This document shows, in pieces, positions 1-8,214 of a stretch of DNA of 56,838 bases. Origin of the DNA: Alteromonas profundi (lineage in GTDB: Bacteria; Pseudomonadota; Gammaproteobacteria; Enterobacterales; Alteromonadaceae); assembly GCF_010500865.1 (NCBI RefSeq), contig NZ_JAAAWN010000028.1:1-56838 (forward strand), written 5' to 3'. The notes under the pieces were generated by a model. It was given only the letters and a program-made list of their open reading frames with translations, made no database searches and was not told the origin of the DNA. The position numbers were made by a program, and so were the translations under genes. The number at the start of each line of letters is the position of its first letter. Positions within the stretch are counted from its first letter, which is position 1.

Positions 1-201
1 ACAGATGGTTACGACTGCTATCAAAATGCTCTTGCAGAGCGGATAAATGGTATTCTGAAAAACGAATACTTGCTTACAAAACCTCGTAATTTAGAGGAGG
101 CGAGAAAGATGGTTGTCGAATCCGTAGCAATATACAATGGCAGGCGGCCACATATGGCTCTAAAATACAAAACGCCCGATGAAATACATCGGGCGTTTTA
201 A
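1..201 (+). CDS. IS3-family transposase (OrfB), C-terminal end only
   Basis: The window opens inside this reading frame, so only the last 66 codons are visible. They read as the end of a DDE integrase-core transposase of the IS3 OrfB type: an AERINGILKNEYL stretch containing the catalytic-region glutamate, a run of basic residues, then YNGRRPHMAL and a KTPDEIHRAF ending. IS3 OrfB proteins carry this N-x-x-R-P-H-x-x-L pattern close to their C terminus. The gene would move the element by copy-paste transposition. The visible part is intact; whether the whole element is functional cannot be judged here. The frame ends about 60 bases beyond the 3' end of suhB, so the element lies just downstream of a core gene. 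Confidence 0.85.
   Translation, partial: TDGYDCYQNALAERINGILKNEYLLTKPRNLEEARKMVVESVAIYNGRRPHMALKYKTPDEIHRAF
169..199 (+). terminator. Terminator hairpin inside the transposase 3' end
   Basis: A perfect 12-bp stem (AAAACGCCCGAT at 169-180, its complement at 188-199) with a 7-base loop covers the last codons and runs up to the stop codon. The right arm ends in TTTT. It would end transposase transcription, and might act in the other direction on transcripts leaving suhB. Inference from structure only. Confidence 0.6.
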
Positions 202-211
202 CCGAAATAAG

Positions 212-236
212 TGTCAACTTATTCCAGGACAAGTCA
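212..236 (+). repeat. Probable right terminal inverted repeat of the IS3-family element
   Basis: A TGTCAACTTATTCCAGGACA sequence follows the transposase stop by about 10 bases, and the stretch ends in CA, as expected for an IS3-family end. The left end lies outside the window, so the repeat cannot be matched to its partner and the exact boundary is approximate. Confidence 0.45.
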
Positions 237-263
237 AAGCGCTATGAGAGGTAGCAAGGAGAC

Positions 264-1040
264 TTATTTTAAGTGTTTAACTAAGCCTTGAACAACCTTA
301 GCACTGCCGGCAACAATTTCACCTTTGTACAAGGGGTCGTTTCCGCCCTTAAAGTCGGTGACTAGGCCGCCAGCTTCGCGAACAATAAGTTCACCCGCTG
401 CAATATCCCAGGTTTTAATACCGCGTTCCCAGTAACCGTCGTGGCGACCTGCCGCTACATAGGCGAGATCAAGCGCGGCGCTTCCAGCGCGGCGAATATC
501 ACCCACATCGTGGAATATTTTATTTAAGCTTAATGCGTATTCACCGAACTGTGCTTTATTTTTAAAAGGCATACCAGTGGCAATAATGGTTTCGCTAAGA
601 TCTCGAGGCTTTGATGCGCGGATCCTGTAACCGTTTAGCTGAGCACCTTGTCCTCGGCTGGCAGTAAACAGTTCACTACGAATGGGATCAAATACAACCG
701 CTTGGTCTAAACGGCCTTTATGAAGAAGCGCGATAGATACCGCAAAGTGGGGAATGCCTTTTACAAAATTAGTGGTGCCATCGAGTGGATCGATAATCCA
801 CTGATAATCTGTATCTGTGCCAGCAGTTTCGCCAGATTCCTCACCCATAAAGCAATGATTAGGAAACGATTGCTGAATTTTAGCAATAATTGCTTGTTCC
901 GCGTCTTTGTCTACTTGTGTAACGAAGTCATTTAAGCCTTTTGACTCTGTTGCTACTTCATTATGTTTTTCGAAACCGCGAACAATAACTGTTCCCGCCG
1001 CACGCGCAGCGCGCACTGCAATATTCAGCATAGGATGCAT
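264..1040 (-). CDS. suhB: Inositol-1-monophosphatase SuhB
   Basis: Cytoplasmic Mg2+-dependent phosphatase of the inositol monophosphatase family. In E. coli SuhB also takes part in ribosomal RNA antitermination and 30S maturation. The 258-residue protein has the full metal site: GEES (E67), then DPLDGTTNF (D84, D87) and a C-terminal WDIAAGELIVREAGG motif with the last aspartate. These positions match E. coli SuhB. The gene is transcribed away from trmJ, as in E. coli. A promoter is visible about 120 bases upstream. Its 3' end faces the IS3-family remnant, which seems to have landed just beyond the stop codon without damaging the gene. Confidence 0.96.
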   Translation of the reverse strand: MHPMLNIAVRAARAAGTVIVRGFEKHNEVATESKGLNDFVTQVDKDAEQAIIAKIQQSFPNHCFMGEESGETAGTDTDYQWIIDPLDGTTNFVKGIPHFAVSIALLHKGRLDQAVVFDPIRSELFTASRGQGAQLNGYRIRASKPRDLSETIIATGMPFKNKAQFGEYALSLNKIFHDVGDIRRAGSAALDLAYVAAGRHDGYWERGIKTWDIAAGELIVREAGGLVTDFKGGNDPLYKGEIVAGSAKVVQGLVKHLK

Positions 1041-1162
1041 AGATTAACCACCAATTGTAAAAGATCAGGAAACTCAGCCCTATTAGATTATTATGCTGCT
1101 CATTGCCAAAAACTTAGCAACAATGCATAAACGCTAACGAGGGTTGGGTTGAAAACGCGCGA

Positions 1163-1190
1163 ATTTTAACAGAATTGGGCATTGATGCAA
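1163..1190 (-). promoter_or_regulatory. Likely suhB sigma-70 promoter
   Basis: On the minus strand TTGCAT (1185-1190) and TAAAAT (1163-1168) are separated by 16 bases, about 120 bases before the suhB start. The rest of the 311-base suhB/trmJ spacer holds a TACACT candidate -10 for trmJ at 1307-1312 without a convincing -35. Confidence 0.5.
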
Positions 1191-1351
1191 ATTAAATCAA
1201 TGTTTCACTTTACGCCAAAAATGAAACCAGGAAGTAGACCCTATTCGCCAGATTGCATGAGCGTGCGCCTAAGGTGAACCGATAGCCCTCTATAGCGCTA
1301 CTGTGCTACACTCTGCGGCATTATTACAACGCAGTTTACAGGTAACTTTGC

Positions 1352-2071
1352 ATGCTCGACAATATTCGCATTATTTTGGTCAACACCTCTCATACAGGCA
1401 ACATAGGTTCTACCGCGCGCGCCATGAAAACTATGGGCCTAAGCAGTTTGTATTTAGTTGACCCCATTAATGCGCCAGATGGTCAAGCCAGTGCATTAGC
1501 AGCAGGAGCAGGGGATGTACTTGCAAATGCACAAATTGTCGATAGTTTAGAAGAGGCAGTAAAAGACTGCGGGCTAGTGGTAGGCACTTCTGCGCGTTCT
1601 CGTACTCACTCCTGGCCTATGCTTGGGCCTCGCGACTGCGGGGAAAAGCTGGTACAAGAAGTGGCGAAATATCCCGTGGCGCTTGTGTTTGGTCGCGAAA
1701 ATAGTGGCCTTAGCAATGAAGAATTACAACAGTGCCATTTTCATATGTGTATTCCGGCAAACCCTGAGTATAGCTCACTGAACCTCGCCGCTGCGGTACA
1801 AACCTTATGTTATGAAATTCGCATGGCGTATTTAAATAGAGAGTCGTACCCAGAGGTTGAAGACGAATACCCGCTTAATGAAGACCTAGAGCGGTTCTAC
1901 GTTCACCTTGAATCTACCCTAGAAAAGACGAGTTTTATTCGTAAAAATCACCCTGGGGTGGTAATGACCAAGTTAAGACGTTTATTTAACCGCGCTCGCC
2001 CTGAATCTCAAGAGCTCAATATTCTTCGCGGCATATTAGCGTCTATCAATAAATCAGTGAAAGACGAGTAG
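1352..2071 (+). CDS. trmJ: tRNA (cytidine/uridine-32-2'-O)-methyltransferase TrmJ
   Basis: SPOUT-class methyltransferase that uses SAM to 2'-O-methylate position 32 in the anticodon loop. The 239-residue protein shows the family features: an N-terminal [22 protein letters not shown] start, the knot-region [13 protein letters not shown] motif near residue 115 and the [21 protein letters not shown]-binding loop near 135-155. A C-terminal helical extension follows, as in the E. coli enzyme. The ATG at 1352 is preceded by a CAGGTAA ribosome-binding site. cysE follows after 9 bases, so the two are probably co-transcribed. The suhB-trmJ divergent pair is conserved in many gammaproteobacteria. Confidence 0.95.
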   Translation: MLDNIRIILVNTSHTGNIGSTARAMKTMGLSSLYLVDPINAPDGQASALAAGAGDVLANAQIVDSLEEAVKDCGLVVGTSARSRTHSWPMLGPRDCGEKLVQEVAKYPVALVFGRENSGLSNEELQQCHFHMCIPANPEYSSLNLAAAVQTLCYEIRMAYLNRESYPEVEDEYPLNEDLERFYVHLESTLEKTSFIRKNHPGVVMTKLRRLFNRARPESQELNILRGILASINKSVKDE

Positions 2072-2080
2072 GGAGCCGTT

Positions 2081-2905
2081 GTGTTTTCACGTATTAAAGA
2101 CGATATACAAGGCGTATTTCATCGCGACCCGGCGGCGAGAAATACCTTTGAAGTGCTTACAAACTACCCGGGCCTACACGCGGTATGGTTGCATCGTGCC
2201 AGCCATGCGCTATGGAGGGCGAACTGGAAATGGTTAGCACGCACCTTGTCCACTTTTAGCCGTTGGTTAACGGGCATTGAAATACACCCAGGCGCAACAC
2301 TCGGTCGACGGGTATTTATCGATCACGGCATGGGTGTGGTAATAGGTGAAACCGCAGATATTGGCGATGATGTTACCTTATACCATGGGGTTACGCTCGG
2401 AGGAACGAGTTGGAAGGCCGGGAAACGTCATCCTACGTTAAAGCAAGGTGCTGTTGTGGGCGCGGGCGCAAAGGTGTTAGGGCCAATAACTATTGGAGAA
2501 AATGCCAAGGTAGGGTCTAACTCAGTGGTCGTTAAGGACATTCCTGATGGCGCAACGGCAGTGGGTATACCAGGACGCATTATTATTAATAAGCAACAAA
2601 GCCAAGCAGAAGTTAATCCAAAGCGAGATAAAATTGCTCGAAAATATGGCTTCGATGCCTACGCTGTAGCGCCAGATAACCCAGACCCGGTAGCTAATGC
2701 TATGGGTATAATGCTTGAGCACATGCATCAAATGGATACGAAGGTGGAAGAAATGTGCAAGGTTATTCAAGCGCTTGGTGGCGATGTGTGTACCGACAAC
2801 CTGCACAATCTTACCGCCGAAGATTTTGCCGATACCGGAATTGAATTGGCTGAAAAACAACAAAATGCGAAAGGCGACCATCAATCTTTTGATCCAAGCA
2901 TCTAG
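2081..2905 (+). CDS. cysE: Serine O-acetyltransferase CysE
   Basis: Makes O-acetylserine from serine and acetyl-CoA, the first committed step of cysteine synthesis. The protein is 274 residues with an N-terminal helical domain and a left-handed beta-helix of hexapeptide repeats (about residues 65-170), including the [12 protein letters not shown] catalytic segment and HGVTLGG. The start is GTG with a GGGAG ribosome-binding site, 9 bases after trmJ. In related gammaproteobacteria cysE often sits between trmJ and iscR, so cysteine supply is linked to Fe-S assembly. Here about 4.8 kb of other genes separate cysE from iscR. The C terminus is longer and more acidic than the hexapeptide core requires. 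Confidence 0.95.
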   Translation: MFSRIKDDIQGVFHRDPAARNTFEVLTNYPGLHAVWLHRASHALWRANWKWLARTLSTFSRWLTGIEIHPGATLGRRVFIDHGMGVVIGETADIGDDVTLYHGVTLGGTSWKAGKRHPTLKQGAVVGAGAKVLGPITIGENAKVGSNSVVVKDIPDGATAVGIPGRIIINKQQSQAEVNPKRDKIARKYGFDAYAVAPDNPDPVANAMGIMLEHMHQMDTKVEEMCKVIQALGGDVCTDNLHNLTAEDFADTGIELAEKQQNAKGDHQSFDPSI

Positions 2906-2959
2906 TGTACGGACGAACGCCATTCTAACTATCCCCACGGGAGCATGAGCACCCGGCGA

Positions 2960-2989
2960 ACACCTACTTCCATGTTTGCAAGTAGGTGT
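2960..2989 (+). terminator. Hairpin downstream of cysE, possible terminator
   Basis: A 10-bp perfect stem (ACACCTACTT / AAGTAGGTGT) with a 10-base loop lies 55 bases after cysE. It has no T-tract, so it may be an RNA-stabilising hairpin rather than an intrinsic terminator. The same 289-base spacer has a TATAAT at 3050-3055 without a clear -35 and a second 7-bp hairpin at 3145-3162 in the likely leader of the next gene. Confidence 0.4.
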
Positions 2990-3194
2990 GTAATACATCA
3001 TTAGAAACAAATCAGTGTCGCTTTTTACTACGCGATAGAGAAAAATACCTATAATATGAAACGCGACGGCAGTGCAAATTAACTGTATGTCTACTCTGCA
3101 GCCGATTGCCACGGGCAATGTCTGCAAAGGAATATTGTTATGCCTGAGCTAAACATAGCTCACGGCCCCCCATCATTAAAAGGAAAATAAAACG

Positions 3195-4139
3195 ATGGAT
3201 CAGAGTATTTTAAACCTCATTTTTTCATACCAAACCATGGTGCTTATATTAGTTATCGTGACATTAAAGGTATCGGTACGCTTTGTGCCTCAAAACCGTG
3301 CTTTTATTATCTCTCGGTTTGGGAAATACAATAGAACGCTAGAAGCCGGGCTAAATTTTATTCTGCCTTTTATCGATACGGTCGCGGCAGATCGCTCACT
3401 TAAAGAGCAAGCAGCAGATGTGCCAGAACAATCTGCCATTACCAAAGATAACATCACACTTAGCGTAGATGGCGTGCTGTATTTTCGCGTGGTTGACCCA
3501 TATAAAGCCACGTATGGAGTGGAAGATTATGCTTTCGCGGTTAAGCAGCTAGCGCAAACCACCATGCGTTCTGAGTTGGGGAAAATGGAATTAGATAAAA
3601 CCTTTGAAGAACGAGATGCCTTAAATACCAACATTGTAAGTGCGCTAAATGAAGCCGCTATGCCTTGGGGGGTTCAGGTATTACGTTATGAACTTAAAGA
3701 TATCAACCCTCCAGAGTCGGTGTTAAGTGCAATGGAGCAACAGATGAAAGCTGAGCGTTTAAAGCGGGCGCAAATTCTCGAATCTGAAGGTGATAGACAG
3801 GCGGCAATAAACCGCGCAGAAGGTGAAAAGCAGGCGATTGTATTAGCTGCGCAAGCTGAGCGAGAAGAACAAATCTTAAAATCAGACGGTGAAGCTCAAG
3901 CGATTATTCGTGTGGCACAGGCAGACGCCGAAGCACTTGAAAAAGTGGGTAAGGCAGCAGCTACCGAAGAGGGCCAAAAAGCGGTTCAGTTAGACTTAGC
4001 AAAAGGTGCCATTAAAGCGAAAGAACAGATTGCGAAAGAAGGCTCAATTATTCTACTTCCTGACAGTGGTACCGATATTGGCAGTGTAGTGGCACAAGCC
4101 ATGACTATCTCTAACACCATTGGCAAAAAGGTGAATTAA
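3195..4139 (+). CDS. SPFH/Band 7 membrane protein, QmcA/stomatin-like
   Basis: The protein has 314 residues: one N-terminal membrane segment (about 8-27), a Band 7 domain (about 30-190, with VPQNRAFIISRFGKY and DNITLSVDGVLYFRV), then a long Ala/Glu/Lys/Gln-rich coiled-coil helix. Proteins of this kind (QmcA in E. coli, stomatins, paraslipins) form large oligomeric cages in the inner membrane and associate with membrane proteases. The stop codon overlaps the start of an NfeD-like gene by one base, the usual pairing for this family and strong evidence for translational coupling. An AAAGGAAAATAAA ribosome-binding region precedes the ATG. Confidence 0.9.
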   Translation: MDQSILNLIFSYQTMVLILVIVTLKVSVRFVPQNRAFIISRFGKYNRTLEAGLNFILPFIDTVAADRSLKEQAADVPEQSAITKDNITLSVDGVLYFRVVDPYKATYGVEDYAFAVKQLAQTTMRSELGKMELDKTFEERDALNTNIVSALNEAAMPWGVQVLRYELKDINPPESVLSAMEQQMKAERLKRAQILESEGDRQAAINRAEGEKQAIVLAAQAEREEQILKSDGEAQAIIRVAQADAEALEKVGKAAATEEGQKAVQLDLAKGAIKAKEQIAKEGSIILLPDSGTDIGSVVAQAMTISNTIGKKVN

Positions 4140-4579
4140 TGGAAAGCTTACCTAATTACTTACTCGCGTTTGGTTTTGTACTCCTTATTGGGGAAGTATT
4201 GCTAGGGTTTTCCACTATTTTGTTACTGACGTTAGGCTTATCGACAATTATTGTCTCTGCAGCCATGTTTATGGGCTTGCTTGAAAGTGACCTATTTAGT
4301 GCATTTATCGCCACCGCTATTTTAGATGCGGTATTGATGGCATTGCTATGGGGGCCGATGAAAGGGCTTCAAAAAGACAAAGCTCCTACCAAGGTTAAAA
4401 GCGATCTCATTGGAAATACCTTTGACCTCGACATAGAAGTAGGCCCAGGCCAAGATGCCTCTATGAAGTATTCAGGAGTGCTGTGGAAAATAAAAAGCGC
4501 TGAACGCATACCTAAAGGCGAGCGGGTAGAAATAATCGATGCCGAAGTTGGATGTTTACATGTTAAGCAAGCGAATTAA
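4139..4579 (+). CDS. NfeD-like membrane protein (short form, YbbK type)
   Basis: The 146-residue protein has two or three hydrophobic N-terminal segments (about 5-75) followed by a soluble beta-rich domain (about 85-144) of the OB-fold type seen at the NfeD C terminus. It lacks the long serine-protease domain of full NfeD, so it is the short version usually coupled to QmcA-type SPFH proteins. It starts within the stop codon of the upstream gene (TAATG). The pair probably organises membrane microdomains or acts in membrane protein quality control. The function is inferred from family and context. Confidence 0.85.
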   Translation: MESLPNYLLAFGFVLLIGEVLLGFSTILLLTLGLSTIIVSAAMFMGLLESDLFSAFIATAILDAVLMALLWGPMKGLQKDKAPTKVKSDLIGNTFDLDIEVGPGQDASMKYSGVLWKIKSAERIPKGERVEIIDAEVGCLHVKQAN

Positions 4580-4601
4580 CGCCGCATTGCAAAAGTGAAT
4601 A

Positions 4602-4634
4602 CGGGCTAAGTCATTAGCCCGCCTTTCTTCGGGC
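4602..4634 (+). terminator. Intrinsic terminator of the SPFH-NfeD pair
   Basis: CGGGCTAA and TTAGCCCG (4602-4609 / 4614-4621) form an 8-bp stem with a 4-base loop, followed by a short pyrimidine-rich run. A second, mutually exclusive hairpin GCCCG/CGGGC (4617-4621 / 4630-4634) overlaps the right arm. Confidence 0.6.
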
Positions 4635-4656
4635 AGCCAATTTAAGCCTTTCCGCT

Positions 4657-5040
4657 TTATGATAGAGGGGCGCATTGAAACCGTTGATAATGACTATCTA
4701 CATGCCACGAGCAATTACGCCCATTTAAGCTAAACCTATCTCGCACTAATCGCTGGCTTGCCGCGCTATCGATAAAGTGTTTATCTGCATAAATTTTGAA
4801 TATTGCAGTTGTTGCACAGTAAACTATTCGACCCCTGCTATATTCTTGGTATTCACTGCCAATAAGTTCCGGATATAATGGAAGAAAAATTGCGTTCTTC
4901 TCCCATTCAATATAGTGGCTATACGCGCAGTCATATAAGGACAAACTATCGGGTGACAATGCTTCTAGCGGCGTAGATTTAGCAATAACCCGTGAATTGT
5001 AAAGCCAAAAAATACCGATTTGGGGTTCTTTATTCTGCAA
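4657..5040 (-). CDS. Conserved-looking hypothetical protein, 127 residues
   Basis: I do not recognise the family. The sequence is soluble, rich in aromatic residues and cysteines (YDCAYSHYIEWEK, RGRIVYCATTAIFKIY), and has no signal peptide or membrane segment. The start is TTG, but the gene is credible because a strong AAGGAG ribosome-binding site lies 8 bases before it. The wording (plain open statement of position, then an EWEK... central part) suggests a small globular fold. It is alone on its strand, about 460 bases from the next gene end, in a stretch poorer in GC than the surrounding core genes. The function is unknown. Confidence 0.6.
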   Translation of the reverse strand: MQNKEPQIGIFWLYNSRVIAKSTPLEALSPDSLSLYDCAYSHYIEWEKNAIFLPLYPELIGSEYQEYSRGRIVYCATTAIFKIYADKHFIDSAASQRLVRDRFSLNGRNCSWHVDSHYQRFQCAPLS

Positions 5041-5501
5041 ATTTTTATCTCCTTAGAATTAACTAGGGCCTACTAACTTTGCAGACATTTGCAACCCTTC
5101 TTTACTTGATAAAAAATACCTTTATCTCGGCGCCTCTAGAACGAAAAGAAATGCCTTTACCATTTATGCTCTGTGCATTTTTTTACGTGGTATTTATGTT
5201 CGCTTTTCGACTTTCTAGTATTTTTTGCAAATGCTGAGTTATGGAAGTAAATACTTGCTTTTTCCTTATCAGATTCAGCGCTCACTTCTTTATAAGGGCA
5301 AGTTTTTCTCGAGGATATTCCATAGTAGATGTGGTGATATTTTGTTTCTCTTTTGGGCTTGTGGAACGGCGTTTTTCCTGAAGTTTTCTTTACTTTACGA
5401 CGCCCTCCGTTTTTGTAAAAACGGGGGACGTGACCACGTTCACTTTACCGAACATCTTTTCGATGCTTTTTTGGGGCTTATATTGCATCGAGCAGGTATA
5501 C
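5041..5501. other. AT-rich 461-base intergenic region with a hairpin
   Basis: I see no credible gene. A plus-strand frame at 5225-5569 runs into the amidohydrolase gene antisense and lacks a ribosome-binding site. A strong GC-rich hairpin (stem of about 10 bp with one wobble pair, 5404-5427, CCTCCG against CGGGGG flanked by T and A runs) sits in the middle. No T-tract follows it on either strand, so its role is uncertain. Confidence 0.4.
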
Positions 5502-7115
5502 TCAGTCTTTTAAACTTAAAAAACGAACCGCATTGTTATAAAACATATCTCTTAAGTGATCGTCTCTAATGACGTTTTCACGCACAGCCCGCTCAAAATT
5601 TAAACTGGCAGAACAAAGGTAAGCATTTGCCCCCTCATCCTTGCTTATCATGTACCAGTCAGAGCCATAAGCGATTTTTTTCAAGATTCCCACGCCATAA
5701 TCATTAATAAATGACGTCAGATCATTTTTTAGAACATCGTAGTTGTCGTAATCGTGGTAGCCGAAGTCTGCATGCACATTTTCATATTGGCTCATGAGAG
5801 ATAAAAAGCCCTTACGCCACTCGCTTCCACCATTATCGCTTGGGTCGCCCATGTGGCCAAAATTTACTTTTAGGTCGGGTCGCTGACGTAAATGTGCAAC
5901 CCAATATTTTGATGAAGCCAGCTTTTCCGAGCCCCTCTCAGCCGCCTTTGAATAGGTAGTGTGAGAAGTAATGTACGCCTTCCGATCATAGACAATGCTT
6001 ATAAGTTTATCCATGCCTTCAGCTAGCATTTTTTCATTGATACCCTTGCCGTTACATTTTCGCTGCCTTACTCCATCGCGAATTTCACCTGACACAGAGT
6101 AGCCGATACTCGGATACAGTTTTACACCTTTATATATACCGTTTTTAAGTGTGTTGTCTACGAGAGTGGCATAATCATCATCGTGGTACATTTTCCAAGG
6201 ATTGACGCCGAGCACGGGGAGTGCAAAACCTTTAGAATGATGAAAAATTTGTTCATGCACTTTAATTTGGTCTGCGATTGAAGAGCGGTACTGAGGGCAA
6301 CCAAGAAAAAAGTCAAAGTCACAACTGATATTCATCACGTGTTTGACTCCATAGCCATTAACCGGGTGCAAGCTATATTTGTCATAGTAGGCTTGAACAT
6401 TCGTACTTCGTCTGGCCAGCGCACGAGCTGCAAAAGCCAATATACGAAATACGGCATTGTTATCAGTGGGACAAACCGATGAGAACTCTGCCGCTCCTGT
6501 TTTCTCTTGCAATTGTGAAGGAACTGAAGCGGCTTTCGCAAGCGTGTCGGCTGTAAACACAATATCGGAAGGCGTGGTGTATTGCTCAGGATTGGTCTTA
6601 TTCATTGATGTACTCAACTCTCGATCTGCTCTATTTAAAAGCGTCTCAAAGCGTAACTCTTCTAGAGAATTGTTGAGTGACATGCTTTTGGTACGTTCTC
6701 TTTCAGTGACATAGGTATAAAACTCTTGGGAAATGGTGTTGTATTCCTCAGAAACACTGCAGGCGTCGGTCGATTTTAACCAGCGGAGTTCATTTTCAGC
6801 ACTGATATGCTGTTGGAATGTAGTAGCAAGCGCAATGATAGCGTTTGCAATTCTTTTCAAAAGCTCTCTGACGTGCTCAAAACGGTCTCCGAAAAAATCA
6901 CTAAGTGCCGGTCCCGTTATGTACTCACCGACCATTAAATCTGTAGCGTTGAAAAAGTGGGCATGCATATCGATTACAGGTTTCGTTATATGGGCAAATT
7001 GGTAATGCTCGCAATTTGACGTTCTGCCTGAAAGAAGACAGCATGAAGGGAGAAAGGCACTGCCGACAAGCGTGGCCAAAACTTTTAACGTATGCCTACG
7101 GTTCAATTCGTCCAT
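5502..7115 (-). CDS. Exported TIM-barrel metal-dependent hydrolase (amidohydrolase_2-like)
   Basis: The protein has 537 residues. The N terminus carries a twin-arginine-like NRRHTLKVLATL motif and a hydrophobic stretch ending in LPSCC, so it may be a Tat-exported protein anchored by lipid at C25 or C26. Metal-site motifs follow in amidohydrolase order: IDMHAH (H51, H53), VKLYPSIGY (Lys), YITSHTTY (His), VNFGHMGDP (His), AYGSDWYM (Asp). A helical insert of about 200 residues separates the first motif from the rest. These enzymes hydrolyse or decarboxylate small molecules; the substrate cannot be told from the sequence. The gene stands alone between long AT-rich spacers, interrupting the usual cysE-iscR neighbourhood, which suggests acquisition. 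Confidence 0.75.
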   Translation of the reverse strand: MDELNRRHTLKVLATLVGSAFLPSCCLLSGRTSNCEHYQFAHITKPVIDMHAHFFNATDLMVGEYITGPALSDFFGDRFEHVRELLKRIANAIIALATTFQQHISAENELRWLKSTDACSVSEEYNTISQEFYTYVTERERTKSMSLNNSLEELRFETLLNRADRELSTSMNKTNPEQYTTPSDIVFTADTLAKAASVPSQLQEKTGAAEFSSVCPTDNNAVFRILAFAARALARRSTNVQAYYDKYSLHPVNGYGVKHVMNISCDFDFFLGCPQYRSSIADQIKVHEQIFHHSKGFALPVLGVNPWKMYHDDDYATLVDNTLKNGIYKGVKLYPSIGYSVSGEIRDGVRQRKCNGKGINEKMLAEGMDKLISIVYDRKAYITSHTTYSKAAERGSEKLASSKYWVAHLRQRPDLKVNFGHMGDPSDNGGSEWRKGFLSLMSQYENVHADFGYHDYDNYDVLKNDLTSFINDYGVGILKKIAYGSDWYMISKDEGANAYLCSASLNFERAVRENVIRDDHLRDMFYNNAVRFLSLKD

Positions 7116-7618
7116 GGTTTTTCTTATCTGGTTTTGATTAAAAAATAACCATAGAACAAGATTGTTATTCTGCCAAACGTTTGATGAAAGAAACTATAGG
7201 TGTATTAAATAATGCTGCTATCGCTACACATGGCGGAATATTTATGGAAAATATGGAAGATTGTAATTATCGCTAATACCACCGCTTGCGGCACATAATA
7301 CCTGTTCCAGTGCACGAAGTTGGCTTAGGGGGATTACGTTCAATCCCCTTCGCTTCTACTTGAAACACAGTTATTTTCCAGTCGTTTGTGTAGACACCAC
7401 AGTCTTCTATTGTTGCTTCCTCTTCTAAATTTCAACAACGGATACTGACTTTGGCACTAACAGCGAGATCAATGAAAAAGATAACAATGCGTCTCTTGGG
7501 TATTGCTACTAGTGTCTTTTAAGGTTTCTTCGGCGCTTTCCTATAGTGCCTGTATGTTCAGGACTGAATATTCCACCTTCATTAGAAACTATTCCAGACT
7601 TGGAATGGAAACCACATA
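7116..7618. other. Non-coding spacer upstream of the iscR control region
   Basis: No credible gene is present. A hairpin at 7327-7350 (GGGGATT / AATCCCC with a 6-base loop) is the clearest structure. At 7472 a short frame begins MKKITMRLLGIATSVF and stops; a one-base shift would continue it for about 30 residues, so it may be a decayed small exported protein, but this is weak. The sequence is AT-rich compared with the flanking genes. Confidence 0.4.
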
Positions 7619-7643
7619 ATACTTGACTAAAATACTAGGTTTT
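7619..7643 (+). promoter_or_regulatory. IscR type 1-like operator, upstream copy at iscR
   Basis: This 25-base site starts ATACTTGACT and has TACTAGG in its right half. It resembles the type 1 site bound by [2Fe-2S]-IscR in E. coli. It abuts the next copy exactly, 25 bases away, so the two lie on nearly the same face pattern. Its right half is the weakest of the three copies. Confidence 0.65.
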
Positions 7644-7676
7644 ATACTTGACCATTTTAGTCAGGTATGTGAAAAT
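7644..7676 (+). promoter_or_regulatory. iscR promoter overlapped by a second IscR type 1-like operator
   Basis: The operator (7644-7668) reads ATACTTGACC, a 5-base AT core, then AGTCAGGTAT: a near-palindromic match to the E. coli type 1 pattern. TTGACC (7648-7653) inside it serves as a -35 element, with GAAAAT (7671-7676) 17 bases on as a weak -10. Binding of cluster-loaded IscR here would repress the operon, giving the feedback known from E. coli. Confidence 0.75.
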
Positions 7677-7707
7677 TCTCGCATAAAAATCCAACGGCGG
7701 GGATGCT

Positions 7708-8193
7708 ATGAAATTAACCTCAAAAGGGCGGTACGCAGTAACAGCAATGCTGGACGTGGCGTTACATTCAACGCAGGGGCCTGTCCCACTTGCTGATATT
7801 TCACAGCGCCAAGAAATCTCTCTTTCTTACCTTGAACAATTGTTTTCGCGTTTACGTAAAGAACAACTAGTGGACAGTGTACGCGGCCCCGGTGGCGGCT
7901 ACTTGTTAGGGAGAGAGGCTAGCACTATCGCCATTGGTGAAGTTATTCGCGCGGTCGACGAATCGGTTGACGCCACTCGGTGCCAAGGTCAGGCCGACTG
8001 CCAAGGGGGCGATCGTTGCCTTACCCATAGCTTGTGGCAGGATTTAAGCGATCGCATTAGTACGTTTTTAAATTCTATTACGTTGGCAGAGCTGATGGCG
8101 AAGCGAGATGTGCAAGAAGTCGCTGGACGCCAAGATAAAAGCACGTCGTTACGTAATGTGGCTAACGATATTGAAGTAAGTATCCAGCTTTAA
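7708..8193 (+). CDS. iscR: Fe-S cluster sensing transcription regulator IscR
   Basis: Rrf2-family winged-helix regulator. The 161 residues match E. coli IscR closely: an N-terminal helix-turn-helix (about 1-65, [10 protein letters not shown] and [15 protein letters not shown]), GPGGGY wing, and the cluster ligands C92, C98, C104 and H107 at the same numbers as in E. coli. With a [2Fe-2S] cluster it represses its own operon through type 1 sites; two such sites lie directly upstream. The C terminus past about residue 125 is variable in the family. iscS follows after 21 bases. A GGGG ribosome-binding site precedes the ATG. Confidence 0.97.
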   Translation: MKLTSKGRYAVTAMLDVALHSTQGPVPLADISQRQEISLSYLEQLFSRLRKEQLVDSVRGPGGGYLLGREASTIAIGEVIRAVDESVDATRCQGQADCQGGDRCLTHSLWQDLSDRISTFLNSITLAELMAKRDVQEVAGRQDKSTSLRNVANDIEVSIQL

Positions 8194-8214
8194 CCAAGTA
8201 GCAGAGCCGGTTTT

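Noticed and set aside
2522..3127. Long minus-strand frame of 201 codons over the cysE 3' end
   Set aside because: It overlaps clear cysE coding sequence, has odd Cys/His/Ile-rich composition and no ribosome-binding site.
5225..5569. Plus-strand frame of 114 codons
   Set aside because: It runs antisense into the amidohydrolase, contains the non-coding hairpin, has Phe/Leu-rich low-quality sequence and no ribosome-binding site.
7472..7619. Short frame starting MKKITMRLLGIATSVF that looks like a signal peptide
   Set aside because: It stops after 16 codons; a continuation needs an assumed frameshift and gives no recognisable domain.
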